Below the pieces are notes generated by a model. The model was not told the origin of the DNA, did no database searches, and saw only the letters and a program-made list of their open reading frames with translations. A stretch of 64,000 bases of DNA, taken from assembly GCF_040796495.1 (NCBI RefSeq), contig NZ_JBFNQN010000016.1, positions 62,001-126,000 on the forward strand, written 5' to 3'. The stretch comes from Kineococcus endophyticus. Its GTDB lineage: Bacteria > Actinomycetota > Actinomycetes > Actinomycetales > Kineococcaceae. Made by a program: the position numbers and the translations under genes. This document shows, piece by piece, positions 1-8,128 of the stretch (positions are counted from its first letter, which is position 1; every line of letters starts with the position of its first letter).

Positions 1-418
1 AGAACGCCTGGGCCCGCACGTTGCGCTCGTGCACGTGCAGCTTCATGCCCGACGCGCCCGGGGCGGTCCGCGCCCAGGCGAGGACCTCGGTGAGCAGCCG
101 GTCCGCCAGCCCTCCGCCGCGGTGGGCGGGGTCGACGAAGACGGAGACGAGGAAGACGCCCTCGACCGGGTCGGTGTAGGCGCCCATCGTGCCGACCCAC
201 CGGTCCGCCGAACCGCCCGCCTCCTCGACGCCGACCACCGTGAAGCTGCCCGGCAGCCAGGTGCGTCGCACCCGGAACCGCCACTCCGCCTCGTCGAGCG
301 TGCGGGCCGTCTCGAGCGTCTCGGCGTACGCCTCGGGGGTGTCGGCCAGCATCCGCAGCCGCAGGTCGCGCCAGCGCTCCCACTCGGGCTCCACGGGCCT
401 GCGCACCTGCACGGTCAC
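1..418 (-). CDS. GNAT family N-acetyltransferase (3' end cut by window)
   Basis: Read from a GTG at 418, the protein starts VTVQVRRPVEPEWERWRDLR and has the usual GNAT layout: an N-terminal strand-helix over roughly residues 1-40, a central sheet (TVVGVEEAGG... WVGTMGAYTDP), then the acetyl-CoA pyrophosphate loop VDPAHRGGGLADRLL. The conserved R-G-G-G-L-A run fits the Q/RxxGxG/A motif of the family. The C-terminus lies beyond base 1. The acceptor cannot be named from sequence. It is divergent from the gene at 530. No in-frame ATG or GTG lies just upstream of 418. Family is confident, substrate unknown. Confidence 0.85.
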   Translation of the reverse strand, partial: MTVQVRRPVEPEWERWRDLRLRMLADTPEAYAETLETARTLDEAEWRFRVRRTWLPGSFTVVGVEEAGGSADRWVGTMGAYTDPVEGVFLVSVFVDPAHRGGGLADRLLTEVLAWARTAPGASGMKLHVHERNVRAQAF

Positions 419-529
419 GCCCGGCAGCCTACGTCTGGCGGTGGGCCGCCCTGCGTGACAGGCTCACCGCGACAGACGATCGGATCCTCGACGACGAGGC
501 GGTGGGCCGTGAAGCGACGCGTGGCCACG

Positions 530-1156
530 ATGACGACGGGCGCGGTGTCGCCCCTGGACGAACTGGAACTGCGCCACGACGGCCACCGGGTCGAACCCGT
601 CGCCGGAACACGCGCGGCCGACCTGGACGTCCGCCGGGTCCTGTTGTGGTGGAGGGGTTTCGAGCACCAGATCCGCACCCGCGCCGAGGAGCTGCACGGC
701 GTCGGCCCGGAACTCGAGGACGGTGCGGCCGCGGCCGACGCGGTGCTGCGCGAACGGACCCCGGAACTCGCCGGCGACGTCTTCGCCGCCATCGCCGTGG
801 GGTTCGGTGCGACGCCCGGCCTGCCGGCGCTCCTGGCCCCCTGGTTCGCCGAGTTCGCCCGGTCGTGCGGCCGCGTCGTCGGCACCCGGGACCTCGCGGA
901 CGGGGCCCGGGCGGGACTGGCGGCCGTGCAGCGCGCCGGCGGTCCGGCCCCGGGCGCGGGTTCCCTCGTCGACGCGATGGCCCCCGCCGTCGACGCCCTC
1001 GCGGGGGCGGACGTCGCCGACGTCCCGGCCGTCGCCGCCCTCAACGCCGCCTACCGCGCGGCCGCCGACGGCACCCGGCACACCGTCGTCGACGGCACCG
1101 TCGATCCGGGGGCGCTCGCCGTGACGTGGTTCTTCGAGCGGGGGACGGTCGTCTGA
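530..1156 (+). CDS. Hypothetical protein with weak DhaL/DAK2-like features
   Basis: A 208-residue soluble protein from ATG 530; an in-frame GTG at 509 is an alternative start and neither has a convincing ribosome site. The C-terminal part (PGAGSLVDAMAPAVDAL) resembles the DhaL segment around GDKTMVDALAPALEAL that binds ADP in dihydroxyacetone kinases, but the upstream GSSG loop and acidic Mg ligands of true DhaL proteins are not evident. It may therefore be a degenerate, non-catalytic relative or unrelated. It is divergent from the GNAT gene and ends 4 bases before the converging GNAT gene at 1161. Codon use and GC look native. Confidence 0.55.
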   Translation: MTTGAVSPLDELELRHDGHRVEPVAGTRAADLDVRRVLLWWRGFEHQIRTRAEELHGVGPELEDGAAAADAVLRERTPELAGDVFAAIAVGFGATPGLPALLAPWFAEFARSCGRVVGTRDLADGARAGLAAVQRAGGPAPGAGSLVDAMAPAVDALAGADVADVPAVAALNAAYRAAADGTRHTVVDGTVDPGALAVTWFFERGTVV

Positions 1157-1160
1157 CGCC

Positions 1161-1673
1161 TCACGCGGCGGTGTTCTCCCGCAGCGGTTTCGACAGGTAG
1201 TCGCTGGGGTCGGCGTGCGGCCGCGACCCGCCGTCGTCGAGGAGCTCGACCCACTCGTCGACGACCGGGCCGCCGTCCCAGAGGCGGTAGCCGAGCCGCT
1301 CGTACAGGCGCCGGGGTCCGGGGTCGTCGGGATCGACGGCGAGCCCGATGCGCTGGTGCCCGTCGGCGCGGGCGAGGGAGTCGGCGAGGCGGAGGAGCGC
1401 CGTCCCGGTGCCCTGCCCCTGCGGGAACGCGGCCAGCGCGTTGACCTCGGCGCAGCCCGGCCAGCGCTCGCGCACGGGTGCGTACTTCGACTGCGCCGTG
1501 AGCGAGGCCCGCCCCACGTTCACGCCGTCCCGCCAGGCCAGGAGGTAGTGGCCGCTCCCCTGAGCTTGCACGGCGAACCGCTCGCGGTGGTGGTGGGCCA
1601 GGTGCCGGGAGGTCTCCCCCGCCAGCAGCACGGCGAGGTCGTCCTCGGTGCACACGTCGACGCGCAGGCTCAC
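1161..1673 (-). CDS. GNAT family N-acetyltransferase
   Basis: A 170-residue acetyltransferase starting VSLRVDVCTEDDLAVLLAGE from GTG 1673; no other plausible start codon lies just upstream. The GNAT core is clear: the central strand containing HYLLAWRDGVNVGRASL, the acetyl-CoA loop AAFPQGQGTGTALLRLAD (a Q-G-x-G-T-G form of the motif) and the terminal RRLYERLGYRLWDGGP helix-strand typical of RimI-like enzymes. The substrate is unknown. It converges on the gene ending at 1156, and its upstream side faces the operator-rich promoter of the YceI gene. It is not obviously related to the siderophore locus. Confidence 0.85.
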   Translation of the reverse strand: MSLRVDVCTEDDLAVLLAGETSRHLAHHHRERFAVQAQGSGHYLLAWRDGVNVGRASLTAQSKYAPVRERWPGCAEVNALAAFPQGQGTGTALLRLADSLARADGHQRIGLAVDPDDPGPRRLYERLGYRLWDGGPVVDEWVELLDDGGSRPHADPSDYLSKPLRENTAA

Positions 1674-1763
1674 CCGGGCGACGGTACGGACGGGACGTCG
1701 CGGTGCCCAGCGGGTTTCGTCGTCGGGGACGCCGCGGCAGCAGACCGGGTCGGGACGCCGACA

Positions 1764-1824
1764 AAGGTGCTTGCACCTTGAAGGAAACCGGCGTACCGTC
1801 GTCTCCAGGCAGTTGAAGATGCAA
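1764..1824 (+). promoter_or_regulatory. YceI promoter with nested palindromic operators
   Basis: AAGGTGC-TT-GCACCTT (1764-1779) is a perfect 7-base inverted repeat. It overlaps a possible -35 TTGCAC (1771-1776) spaced 17 bases from TACCGT (1794-1799). Separately, TTGCACCTTGAA (1771-1782) recurs with two changes on the other strand as TTGCATCTTCAA (1813-1824), so two similar half-elements face each other across the likely start site. YceI genes are often controlled by MarR-type repressors, but no regulator gene is adjacent here and the binding protein is inferred, not shown. Confidence 0.6.
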
Positions 1825-1842
1825 ACACTTCTGGAGGACACC

Positions 1843-2457
1843 ATGGGCTGGTTCGGCGGCAAGGACAAGAACAGCGGCACCACCACGATCGAGGCGCCGG
1901 CGCAGACCGGACTGCCCGCGGTTCCCGGCTACCAGGCCGGCACGTGGACGATCGACGCCAGCCACTCCGAGATCTCCTTCACGGTCCGCCACATGGCGGT
2001 CAGCAAGGTCCGCGGCCGCCTCGGTTCGGTCTCCGGCGAGATCGTCACGACCGACGAGCCGGGCCGGTCCGCGGTGACCGCCGAGGTCGACGTCACCACC
2101 ATCACGACGTTCAACGAGCAGCGCGACGGCCACCTCAAGACGGGCGACTTCTTCGCCGTCGAGACCCACCCGACCGCCACCTTCCGCTCGACGTCCCTCG
2201 GCCACGACGGCGACGACTTCGTCCTGACCGGCGACCTGACCCTCAAGGGCGTCACGCGTCCCGTCACCCTGACCGTCGAGGTCTCCGGTTTCGGTCCCGA
2301 CGCCTACGGCGGCACGCGCGCCGGGTTCTCGGCCAAGGGCCAGATCAACCGCCGCGACTTCGGTGTCGAGTTCGACGCCCGCCTCGACAACGGCGGTCTC
2401 GTCGTCGCCGACAAGGTCGACCTGGAACTCGACGTCGAGGCCGTCCTCAACGCCTGA
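1843..2457 (+). CDS. YceI family protein
   Basis: A 204-residue protein starting MGWFGGKDKNSG at ATG 1843, with a GGAGG-type ribosome site (ctggaggacacc). From about residue 38 it shows the YceI lipocalin-like beta-barrel: GTWTIDASHSEISFTVRHM, then KVRGRLGSVSGEI, GHLKTGDFFAVETHPTATF, LTLKGVTRPVTL and INRRDFGVEF. YceI proteins bind isoprenoid or lipid ligands in a hydrophobic tunnel. There is no signal peptide, so this is the cytoplasmic actinobacterial form with an extra Gly/Lys-rich N-terminus. The promoter carries a palindromic operator. It converges on the lycopene cyclase gene ending at 2470; a carotenoid-related role is tempting but unproven. Confidence 0.92.
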   Translation: MGWFGGKDKNSGTTTIEAPAQTGLPAVPGYQAGTWTIDASHSEISFTVRHMAVSKVRGRLGSVSGEIVTTDEPGRSAVTAEVDVTTITTFNEQRDGHLKTGDFFAVETHPTATFRSTSLGHDGDDFVLTGDLTLKGVTRPVTLTVEVSGFGPDAYGGTRAGFSAKGQINRRDFGVEFDARLDNGGLVVADKVDLELDVEAVLNA

Positions 2458-2469
2458 CCGCGACGGCCG

Positions 2470-3579
2470 TCAGCGCCGGGGGACCACCCGGCTCAGCACG
2501 GTCGACAGCATCGCCGCCCGCGGGGACGTGGCCATCAGCGCCAGGTCCTCCGCGGGCGTCGTCGTCCCGTCGAGGAAACCCAGCACCCGGTGGACGGGGT
2601 TGCGGCGGAACAGGTCCACGAAGAACGACGCACCGTCGATCCGACCCGACGTCAGCGCCTCCAGGACGAGGGAGTCCATCAGCAGGTGCCGCCCCCGGTG
2701 CGGCGGCGGCAACGTGAGCCCCCGCGGACCGTGCCGCGCGACCTGCGCCACCAGCGCGTCGGCCTGCCGTTGCAGCGTCGTGAACGAGTACCCCGTGGAC
2801 GGCCGGATCGACCCGGCGTTCGCCCCCCACCGCAGCACCCCGGGTTCGGGGGAGGCGGGGAACCCCGCGTCCGTCATGGGGATGACGCCGCGTTCCTCCG
2901 ACAGCACCTCGTGCGGTCCGGTCCCGCTGCGCTGCAGGAACTCCCCGAGCCGCTCGCGGTACTGCGCGTCCGTCAGCAGGTGCGCGGAGAACTCCGTGTA
3001 CTCCACGAGCGCCTCGGTCGGCGACGTCGGCAGCACGTACCCGAACGCCACCCCGCCGGCCGGCTGCGGCGTCCGGAAGTCCATGAGCGTGGCCGTCGCG
3101 GGGTCGAACACAGGACGTTCCGCGCGCACGCGGTACCCCAGGAAGTGCTGCCACAGCAGCGTCCGGCCGTCCGTCGGGACGGGCACCGGCCGGGTGTCCA
3201 CGGCGGGCGACGGCGGCCGTCCCTCCAGCACCCGCTCGTGCACAGCGACCCCCGCCGCGGCGAGCTTCGCCCGGACCGCGCGGTCGAGGTCGGCGGAGTG
3301 CAGGCTGCGGTAGCGCCAGGACCCGAGGTCGGCCGTCACGACGGCCCCGTCGGGCGCGACGAGCCGGATGCGCGGCCAGGACGCCGCCACGAGGGCCCCG
3401 AACGGCCCGGGACCCGCCGGCCCCCACGTGCTCCACGTGCGGTCGGGGCTGCGGACGTCGGCCGCGGCGGGTGCTTCGACCACCTCGAACGGGACCCCCG
3501 CGTCGACCATGCGCCAGGCGAGGCTGGCCCCGGCCGCGCCGAGCCCGACCACGGTGAGTCTGGCCTCCCCGTGATCCAC
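2470..3579 (-). CDS. crtY: Lycopene beta-cyclase (CrtY/CrtL type)
   Basis: A 369-residue flavoprotein. The N-terminus carries the dinucleotide-binding motif VVGLGAAGASLAWRM, followed by DRTWSTWG and later HFLGYRVRAERPVFDP, LMDFR and FGYVLPTSPTEALVEYTEFS, the signature stretches of the CrtY/CrtL lycopene cyclases. These enzymes cyclise the psi ends of lycopene to beta-carotene at the membrane without net redox change. GTG 3579 (VDHGEARLTVVG) is preferred; a start at 3612 would add 11 residues and run into the mscL leader. It is divergent from mscL. No other crt gene is in the window, so it stands apart from the rest of the carotenoid pathway. Confidence 0.88.
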   Translation of the reverse strand: MDHGEARLTVVGLGAAGASLAWRMVDAGVPFEVVEAPAAADVRSPDRTWSTWGPAGPGPFGALVAASWPRIRLVAPDGAVVTADLGSWRYRSLHSADLDRAVRAKLAAAGVAVHERVLEGRPPSPAVDTRPVPVPTDGRTLLWQHFLGYRVRAERPVFDPATATLMDFRTPQPAGGVAFGYVLPTSPTEALVEYTEFSAHLLTDAQYRERLGEFLQRSGTGPHEVLSEERGVIPMTDAGFPASPEPGVLRWGANAGSIRPSTGYSFTTLQRQADALVAQVARHGPRGLTLPPPHRGRHLLMDSLVLEALTSGRIDGASFFVDLFRRNPVHRVLGFLDGTTTPAEDLALMATSPRAAMLSTVLSRVVPRR

Positions 3580-3626
3580 GGGCCTAGTGTTCGGCACGGC
3601 TTCCACACACACCGGAGGGACGGGCC

Positions 3627-4064
3627 ATGAAGATCGTCAACGGGTTCAAGGACTTCATCCTGCGGGGCAACGTCATCGACCTCGCGGTCGCCGTGGTCAT
3701 CGGGGCCGCGTTCTCGGGGATCATCAACAAGGTGGTCGAGGGGCTCATCAACCCCATCATCGCGGCCATCGGCGGATCACCGAACCTCGACGGCGCCTGG
3801 GTGATCCCGCTGCGCACGATCGACGGCGAGACGATCGGCATCCAGGTGGGCACCATCGTGGGCGCTGTCCTCAACTTCCTCATCATCGCCGCCGCGGTCT
3901 ACTTCATCATCGTGATCCCCGTGAACCGCCTGCTCGCCCTCCGGAAGAAGGGGCAGGTCGCCGAACCGAAGGCTCCCACCGAGGACATCCTCCTGCTCAC
4001 CGAGATCCGCGACCTCCTTGCCCGGCAGACCGGTGGCACCACCCCGACGCTCGACACCAAGTAG
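3627..4064 (+). CDS. mscL: Large-conductance mechanosensitive channel MscL
   Basis: 145 residues starting MKIVNGFKDFILRGNVIDLA, with GGAGGG about 10 bases before the ATG. TM1 (DLAVAVVIGAAFSGIINKVV) carries the conserved gate region. The periplasmic loop spans roughly residues 50-72, and TM2 (VGAVLNFLIIAAAVYFIIVI) is followed by the cytoplasmic charged helix LLALRKKGQ and a C-terminal helix. The length is typical of actinobacterial MscL. It forms a pentameric emergency-release channel that opens under membrane tension in hypo-osmotic shock. Monocistronic, with a strong hairpin after the stop. Confidence 0.97.
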   Translation: MKIVNGFKDFILRGNVIDLAVAVVIGAAFSGIINKVVEGLINPIIAAIGGSPNLDGAWVIPLRTIDGETIGIQVGTIVGAVLNFLIIAAAVYFIIVIPVNRLLALRKKGQVAEPKAPTEDILLLTEIRDLLARQTGGTTPTLDTK

Positions 4065-4084
4065 TCACGAGGCGCTCCGGGACG

Positions 4085-4113
4085 GCCCTCGACCGGTTTC
4101 AGCGGTCGAGGGC
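4085..4113. terminator. Bidirectional hairpin terminator between mscL and the GGDEF-EAL gene
   Basis: GCCCTCGACCG (4085-4095), loop GTTTCAG, CGGTCGAGGGC (4103-4113): a perfect 11-bp stem 20 bases after the mscL stop. The stop codon of the convergent GGDEF-EAL gene (4099-4101) lies in the loop, so one palindrome probably ends both transcripts. There is no U-tract, as is usual in GC-rich actinobacteria. Confidence 0.75.
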
Positions 4114-6312
4114 GTCCCGTCCCGGAACCGGTGCGGCGACGACCCGCCCCTGGGCGACCGTCGTCAACCAGCGCACGACGTCGGCGGGTGGCAGCGGGCG
4201 GGCGTGCAGGTACCCCTGCGACTCGTCGACGTCGAGGCGGTGCAGCACCGCGCGGGTCGCCTCGTCCTCGACGCCCTCCGCGACGACGCGCAGGCCGAGG
4301 CGGTGCGCGAGCGCCACGGTCGCCTCCACGATCTCCGCGGTCCGCGGTTCGCTGAGGACGCGGATCGTGAACGCGCGGTCCAGCTTGAGCTCCGTGGCGG
4401 GCAGGTCGGTGAGGTACGCGAGCGAGGAGTACCCCGTCCCGTAGTCGTCGATGCTCAGCTGCACACCCCGCCGCGTGAGCGCGTGCGTGACCTCCAGCGC
4501 GAGGTCGGGGTCGGCCATGAGCGTCGTCTCGGTGACCTCCAGCACGAGGCGTCCCGGCGTCAGACCGCTGTGCGCCAGCACCTCGTCGACGAGCGGCAGC
4601 AGCTCCGGGTGCGCGAGGCAGCTCGCGGAGACGTTGACCGAGATCCGCAGCGGCACCCCGTCGTGGCTCCAGCCCGCGGCCTCGGTGGCGGCCCGGCGCA
4701 GGACGTGGCCCGTGAGCAGCTGCATGAGGCCGAGCTCCTCGACGAGGGGCAGGAACACCAGCGGCGGCAGCAGCCCGCGGGTCGGGTGCTGCCAGCGGAC
4801 GAGGGCCTCCACGCCGACGACGCGACCGCTCGTGAGGTCGATCTGCGGCTGGTAGTGCAGGACGACCTCGCGGCCCATCCGGCCGTGGCCGGAACGGACG
4901 AGCCGGCGCACCTCGTCCGCGAGCCCGGCGCGTTCGCGCAGCCGCGCGTCCACCTCGGAGTCGTAGACGCTGACGCCACCGCCGGCCGTCTTGGCCGAGT
5001 ACATGGCGGTGTCCGCCTGGCGCAGCAGGCGGTCCGGGTCGACGGCCCCGGCCAGGCCGGAGCGGACCCCGACCGAGATGCCGATCTCGGCGTCCGTGAC
5101 GACGGCGTCGTGGACGGCGCGGCCGATGCGGGCGGCCTGGCACTCGTCGCGGCCCGGCAGCAGGACGGCGAACTCGTCGCCCCCGATGCGCGTCAGCACG
5201 GCGTCGGCGGGCAGCGCCTTCCGGGCGGCCGCGACGACGCGGCGCAGCAGGTCGTCGCCGGCGTGGTGGCCGTGCCGGTCGTTGACCTCCTTGAAGTGGT
5301 CGACGTCCAGCAGGAGCAGCGCGGCAGACCGACCGTCGTCGACGAGGACGTCGAGCTCGCGCAGCAGGGCCCGGCGGTTGCCCGTGCCGGTCAGCTCGTC
5401 GGTGAGGGCCTGCTGCCGGGACTCGGCGAGGTGGGCGAGCTCGCGCACGAGGTGCACCATCCGCACGCTGATCCCGAGGATCGCCGCGATCGCGTACCAG
5501 GAGACCTCCCACCCGCCCTCGTGGTCGTTCAGCCCGAGCGCGGCGACGGCGACGGCGAGCACGACCAGCGCGCCGATCGCGGGGGCCTGGCTGGTGGCCG
5601 CGACGGGCGTGGTGCGGCGGGGCAGCGTGGACGCGACGGCGACCGCGACGCAGGCCGCGGTCCAGCCGGTGAGGGCCCGGGCCCCCTCCACCTCGTGCAG
5701 GCCGTGCCCGCGCAGCCCTGCACTGAGGACGATGAGGCCGGCGAGGGTGAGCAGCACCAGCCACATCCGCGGGTCCCGGACCAGGCCGCCGATGACGGCC
5801 ACCGCCGCGCACGTGCCGAGCAGGATGACCAGGCAGGCCACCGTGAGCATCCACACCTGCACGCCGAGCGTCGGCCAGGTCGGGGGCAGGATCCCGAACC
5901 ACTGCTGCGCGACGAGGCCCGCCGCCGTCAGGGCCAGGACGGCGCTGAGGCCGTTGAGCCAGTCGCCGGGGTCGGAGACGTACGTGCGGAAGCGGTTCCA
6001 CCGCACGAGCCCACCGTAGACGAGCGGTGAGGCGGCGACGACCGTCACGCCCTGCAGGGGGCCCGGCCAGGAGTCGGTGACCGCCCCGACGACGGGGGCC
6101 ACGGACAGCACCGCCACCGCGGCGGCCCACCAGCGCCAGACCGACGCCTCCCGGCGGCCGGTGAGCAGCAGCACGGCGATGGCCGCGGCCTGCGCGACGC
6201 ACAGCAGCACGTGGCGGACCGTCCCCGTCCCCGACAGGACCGCGGCGAGCACCGTCAGCACGGCGGCGGCCGCGACGACGCGCGCGGCGACCGAGGTGTG
6301 ACGGGGGTTCAC
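4099..6312 (-). CDS. Membrane-bound GGDEF-EAL cyclic-di-GMP signalling protein
   Basis: 737 residues. The first ~270 hold eight or so hydrophobic segments forming an integral membrane sensor region. A GGDEF domain follows with LLLLDVDHFKEVNDRHGH and the intact active loop RIGGDEFAVLLPG, then an EAL domain with GVEALVRWQHP, SVNVSASCL, SIDDYGTGYSSLAYL and VVAEGVED. The key catalytic residues of both diguanylate cyclase and phosphodiesterase domains look present, so it could make or degrade c-di-GMP. The start MNPRHTSVAARVVAAAAVL leads directly into the first membrane helix. Monocistronic. The sensed signal is unknown. Confidence 0.93.
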   Translation of the reverse strand: MNPRHTSVAARVVAAAAVLTVLAAVLSGTGTVRHVLLCVAQAAAIAVLLLTGRREASVWRWWAAAVAVLSVAPVVGAVTDSWPGPLQGVTVVAASPLVYGGLVRWNRFRTYVSDPGDWLNGLSAVLALTAAGLVAQQWFGILPPTWPTLGVQVWMLTVACLVILLGTCAAVAVIGGLVRDPRMWLVLLTLAGLIVLSAGLRGHGLHEVEGARALTGWTAACVAVAVASTLPRRTTPVAATSQAPAIGALVVLAVAVAALGLNDHEGGWEVSWYAIAAILGISVRMVHLVRELAHLAESRQQALTDELTGTGNRRALLRELDVLVDDGRSAALLLLDVDHFKEVNDRHGHHAGDDLLRRVVAAARKALPADAVLTRIGGDEFAVLLPGRDECQAARIGRAVHDAVVTDAEIGISVGVRSGLAGAVDPDRLLRQADTAMYSAKTAGGGVSVYDSEVDARLRERAGLADEVRRLVRSGHGRMGREVVLHYQPQIDLTSGRVVGVEALVRWQHPTRGLLPPLVFLPLVEELGLMQLLTGHVLRRAATEAAGWSHDGVPLRISVNVSASCLAHPELLPLVDEVLAHSGLTPGRLVLEVTETTLMADPDLALEVTHALTRRGVQLSIDDYGTGYSSLAYLTDLPATELKLDRAFTIRVLSEPRTAEIVEATVALAHRLGLRVVAEGVEDEATRAVLHRLDVDESQGYLHARPLPPADVVRWLTTVAQGRVVAAPVPGRDALDR

Positions 6313-6391
6313 CCACGAGGCATCGGCCGCCGCAGGCCCCGACTGGCTGCGCCGTTCGGGTCGGGGATGCGCTCTCCCGCCCCGCGGGGGT

Positions 6392-8056
6392 TCAGCGCAG
6401 GTGGAGCACGCGCAGGGTCCGCAGCCGGTTCAGCGCCGCCGCCACCTCGTGCCGACGCGGGACCGCGACGTCCGCGGGCGCACCGTCCGTCCACTGCGCC
6501 GTGGGGCCGGCCAGGTCCACGTCGAGCCGGTCGAGCACCTCCGCCAGCGACCGCTGACCGTCGAGGTGGCCGGCCGCGACGGCGTGGTCGAGCGCGAGAC
6601 CGGCACCCGTCACCTGCCCCGGGTCGGTGAACTGCCGGACGGCCCGCACGTCGACGTCCTGCTCCCCCAGGCGCAGGGTGTCGGTGCCGACGGCGGACAC
6701 GCGCCGGCGTCCGCGGGCGGTGGTGTCGACGCTGCGCGGGTCCGGGACGCGGCCCCGCACGGGCGGGAACGTGCCCGCCTCGGCGACCCGGCCCGTGGGG
6801 CGGGCGGCGACCTCGCGGGCCCGTCCGGTGACGTCGCTGCAGCGGTAGGACTCCAGCAGCAGGACGCGGTCGGCGACGTCGAGGTAGTCGCCGCTGGAGC
6901 CCACGACGAGCACGGTCGACACCCCGTGGTCGTCGGCGAGGGACCGGACGAGGTCGACGAAGGGGTTCAGCGGTTCGGACGCCTTCGCCACGAGCTCCTG
7001 CATGCGGGCGTCGCGGACCATGAGGTTCGTCGCGGCCGTGTCCTCGTCGAGCAGCAGCACGCGCGAGCCGGTCTCCAGCGCCTCCAGCGTCGCGGCGGCC
7101 TGGGACGTCGACCCGGACGCGTCGGCCGTGGAGAAGTCCCGCGGGTCGACGCCACCGGGCAGCCCGCTGACGAACGCGCCGACGTCGACGCGGGTCACGG
7201 CCCGGCCGTCCTCCGCGCGGACCGCGACGGCCCCGGGGTCGGTGACGACGAGTTCACGGCCGTCGCCGGGCACGTGGTCGTGGACCCCGGCCTCCAGCGC
7301 GCGCAGCAGCGTGGACTTGCCGTGGAAACCCCCGCCGACGAGGACGGTCACGCCCCTCGGCAGGCCCGTGCCCGCGGTCCGGCCGCGGTGGGGCAGGTCG
7401 ACCTCCACGCGCAGGGACGGCGGGGAGGAGAACGGGACGGCCCCGGGCAGGGGACGGTCGTCGACGCCGCTGGCCCGCGGCAGGACCGCGCCGTCCGCCA
7501 CGAACGCGACGAGCCCCAGCCCCGGCAGCTGCGACCGCAGGTGGTCGGCGTCCTCGACGGCGTCGCAGAACGCGCGGGCCGTGTCGAGGTCCACCCCGAG
7601 GACGTGACGCGCGACGACGTCGGGCAACGTCCCGGCGAGGTCCGCGGCGGCGCTGCGCCCGTCGATGCGGCGCCGCGGCCCGGGCAGCGGGTAGGCGAAC
7701 CGCAGGACGACGGACCCGTCCGCGGCCACCTCGCAGCTGCTGCGCTGCACCACCTCCTGCCCTCCGGCGTCCACGCGGAACGGCCCCCGGGCCGCGCGGG
7801 CGGAGCGAGCGAGGAACGAGGCGAGGGCCCGGCGGCGGACCGGGGAGACGAGGCCGAGGCCCGCGAACGGCGTCCGCGGGCAGTGGACCTCCCACCGCGA
7901 GGGCGGGGCGAAGGGATCGGCCTGGCCGTGCCGCAGGGTCGCCGTCGCGCCGTCCCGCAGCGGCCAGGGTCGGCCGGTCAGCGTCCGGTACCGGGCGTAC
8001 GGCGCTCCGTCGAGGCGTTCCAGGGTGTCCTGGAGGGTGTCGCGAGGTCCGGCCAC
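6392..8056 (-). CDS. P-loop ATPase of the predicted ABC-class ATPase family (PF09818-type)
   Basis: 554 residues matching the stand-alone ABC_ATPase family rather than ABC transporters. An N-terminal domain (residues 1-240) contains PLPGPRRRIDGRSA and is followed by Walker A VGGGFHGKSTLL (about 255) and Walker B RVLLLDEDTAATN (about 335), then a VLVVGSSGDYLDVADRVLLL strand and the long C-terminal extension. The family is cytoplasmic and poorly characterised; trypanosome MRB1590 is a relative involved in RNA editing, so nucleic-acid binding is plausible. It is divergent from the TPR-GGDEF gene. No membrane partner is adjacent, which argues against transport. Confidence 0.85.
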   Translation of the reverse strand: MAGPRDTLQDTLERLDGAPYARYRTLTGRPWPLRDGATATLRHGQADPFAPPSRWEVHCPRTPFAGLGLVSPVRRRALASFLARSARAARGPFRVDAGGQEVVQRSSCEVAADGSVVLRFAYPLPGPRRRIDGRSAAADLAGTLPDVVARHVLGVDLDTARAFCDAVEDADHLRSQLPGLGLVAFVADGAVLPRASGVDDRPLPGAVPFSSPPSLRVEVDLPHRGRTAGTGLPRGVTVLVGGGFHGKSTLLRALEAGVHDHVPGDGRELVVTDPGAVAVRAEDGRAVTRVDVGAFVSGLPGGVDPRDFSTADASGSTSQAAATLEALETGSRVLLLDEDTAATNLMVRDARMQELVAKASEPLNPFVDLVRSLADDHGVSTVLVVGSSGDYLDVADRVLLLESYRCSDVTGRAREVAARPTGRVAEAGTFPPVRGRVPDPRSVDTTARGRRRVSAVGTDTLRLGEQDVDVRAVRQFTDPGQVTGAGLALDHAVAAGHLDGQRSLAEVLDRLDVDLAGPTAQWTDGAPADVAVPRRHEVAAALNRLRTLRVLHLR

Positions 8057-8128
8057 CGGGGCACCCTACGCAGCGTCCGTCCGGGTGGCCCACGTCAAGT
8101 CCTGGCCTCGGGTACCGATGCTCAGACG

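Noticed and set aside
29-529. Plus-strand extension of the DhaL-like gene from base 29
   Set aside because: Bases 1-418 encode a GNAT acetyltransferase on the minus strand with clear motifs; the upstream plus frame is Arg/Pro-rich and featureless.
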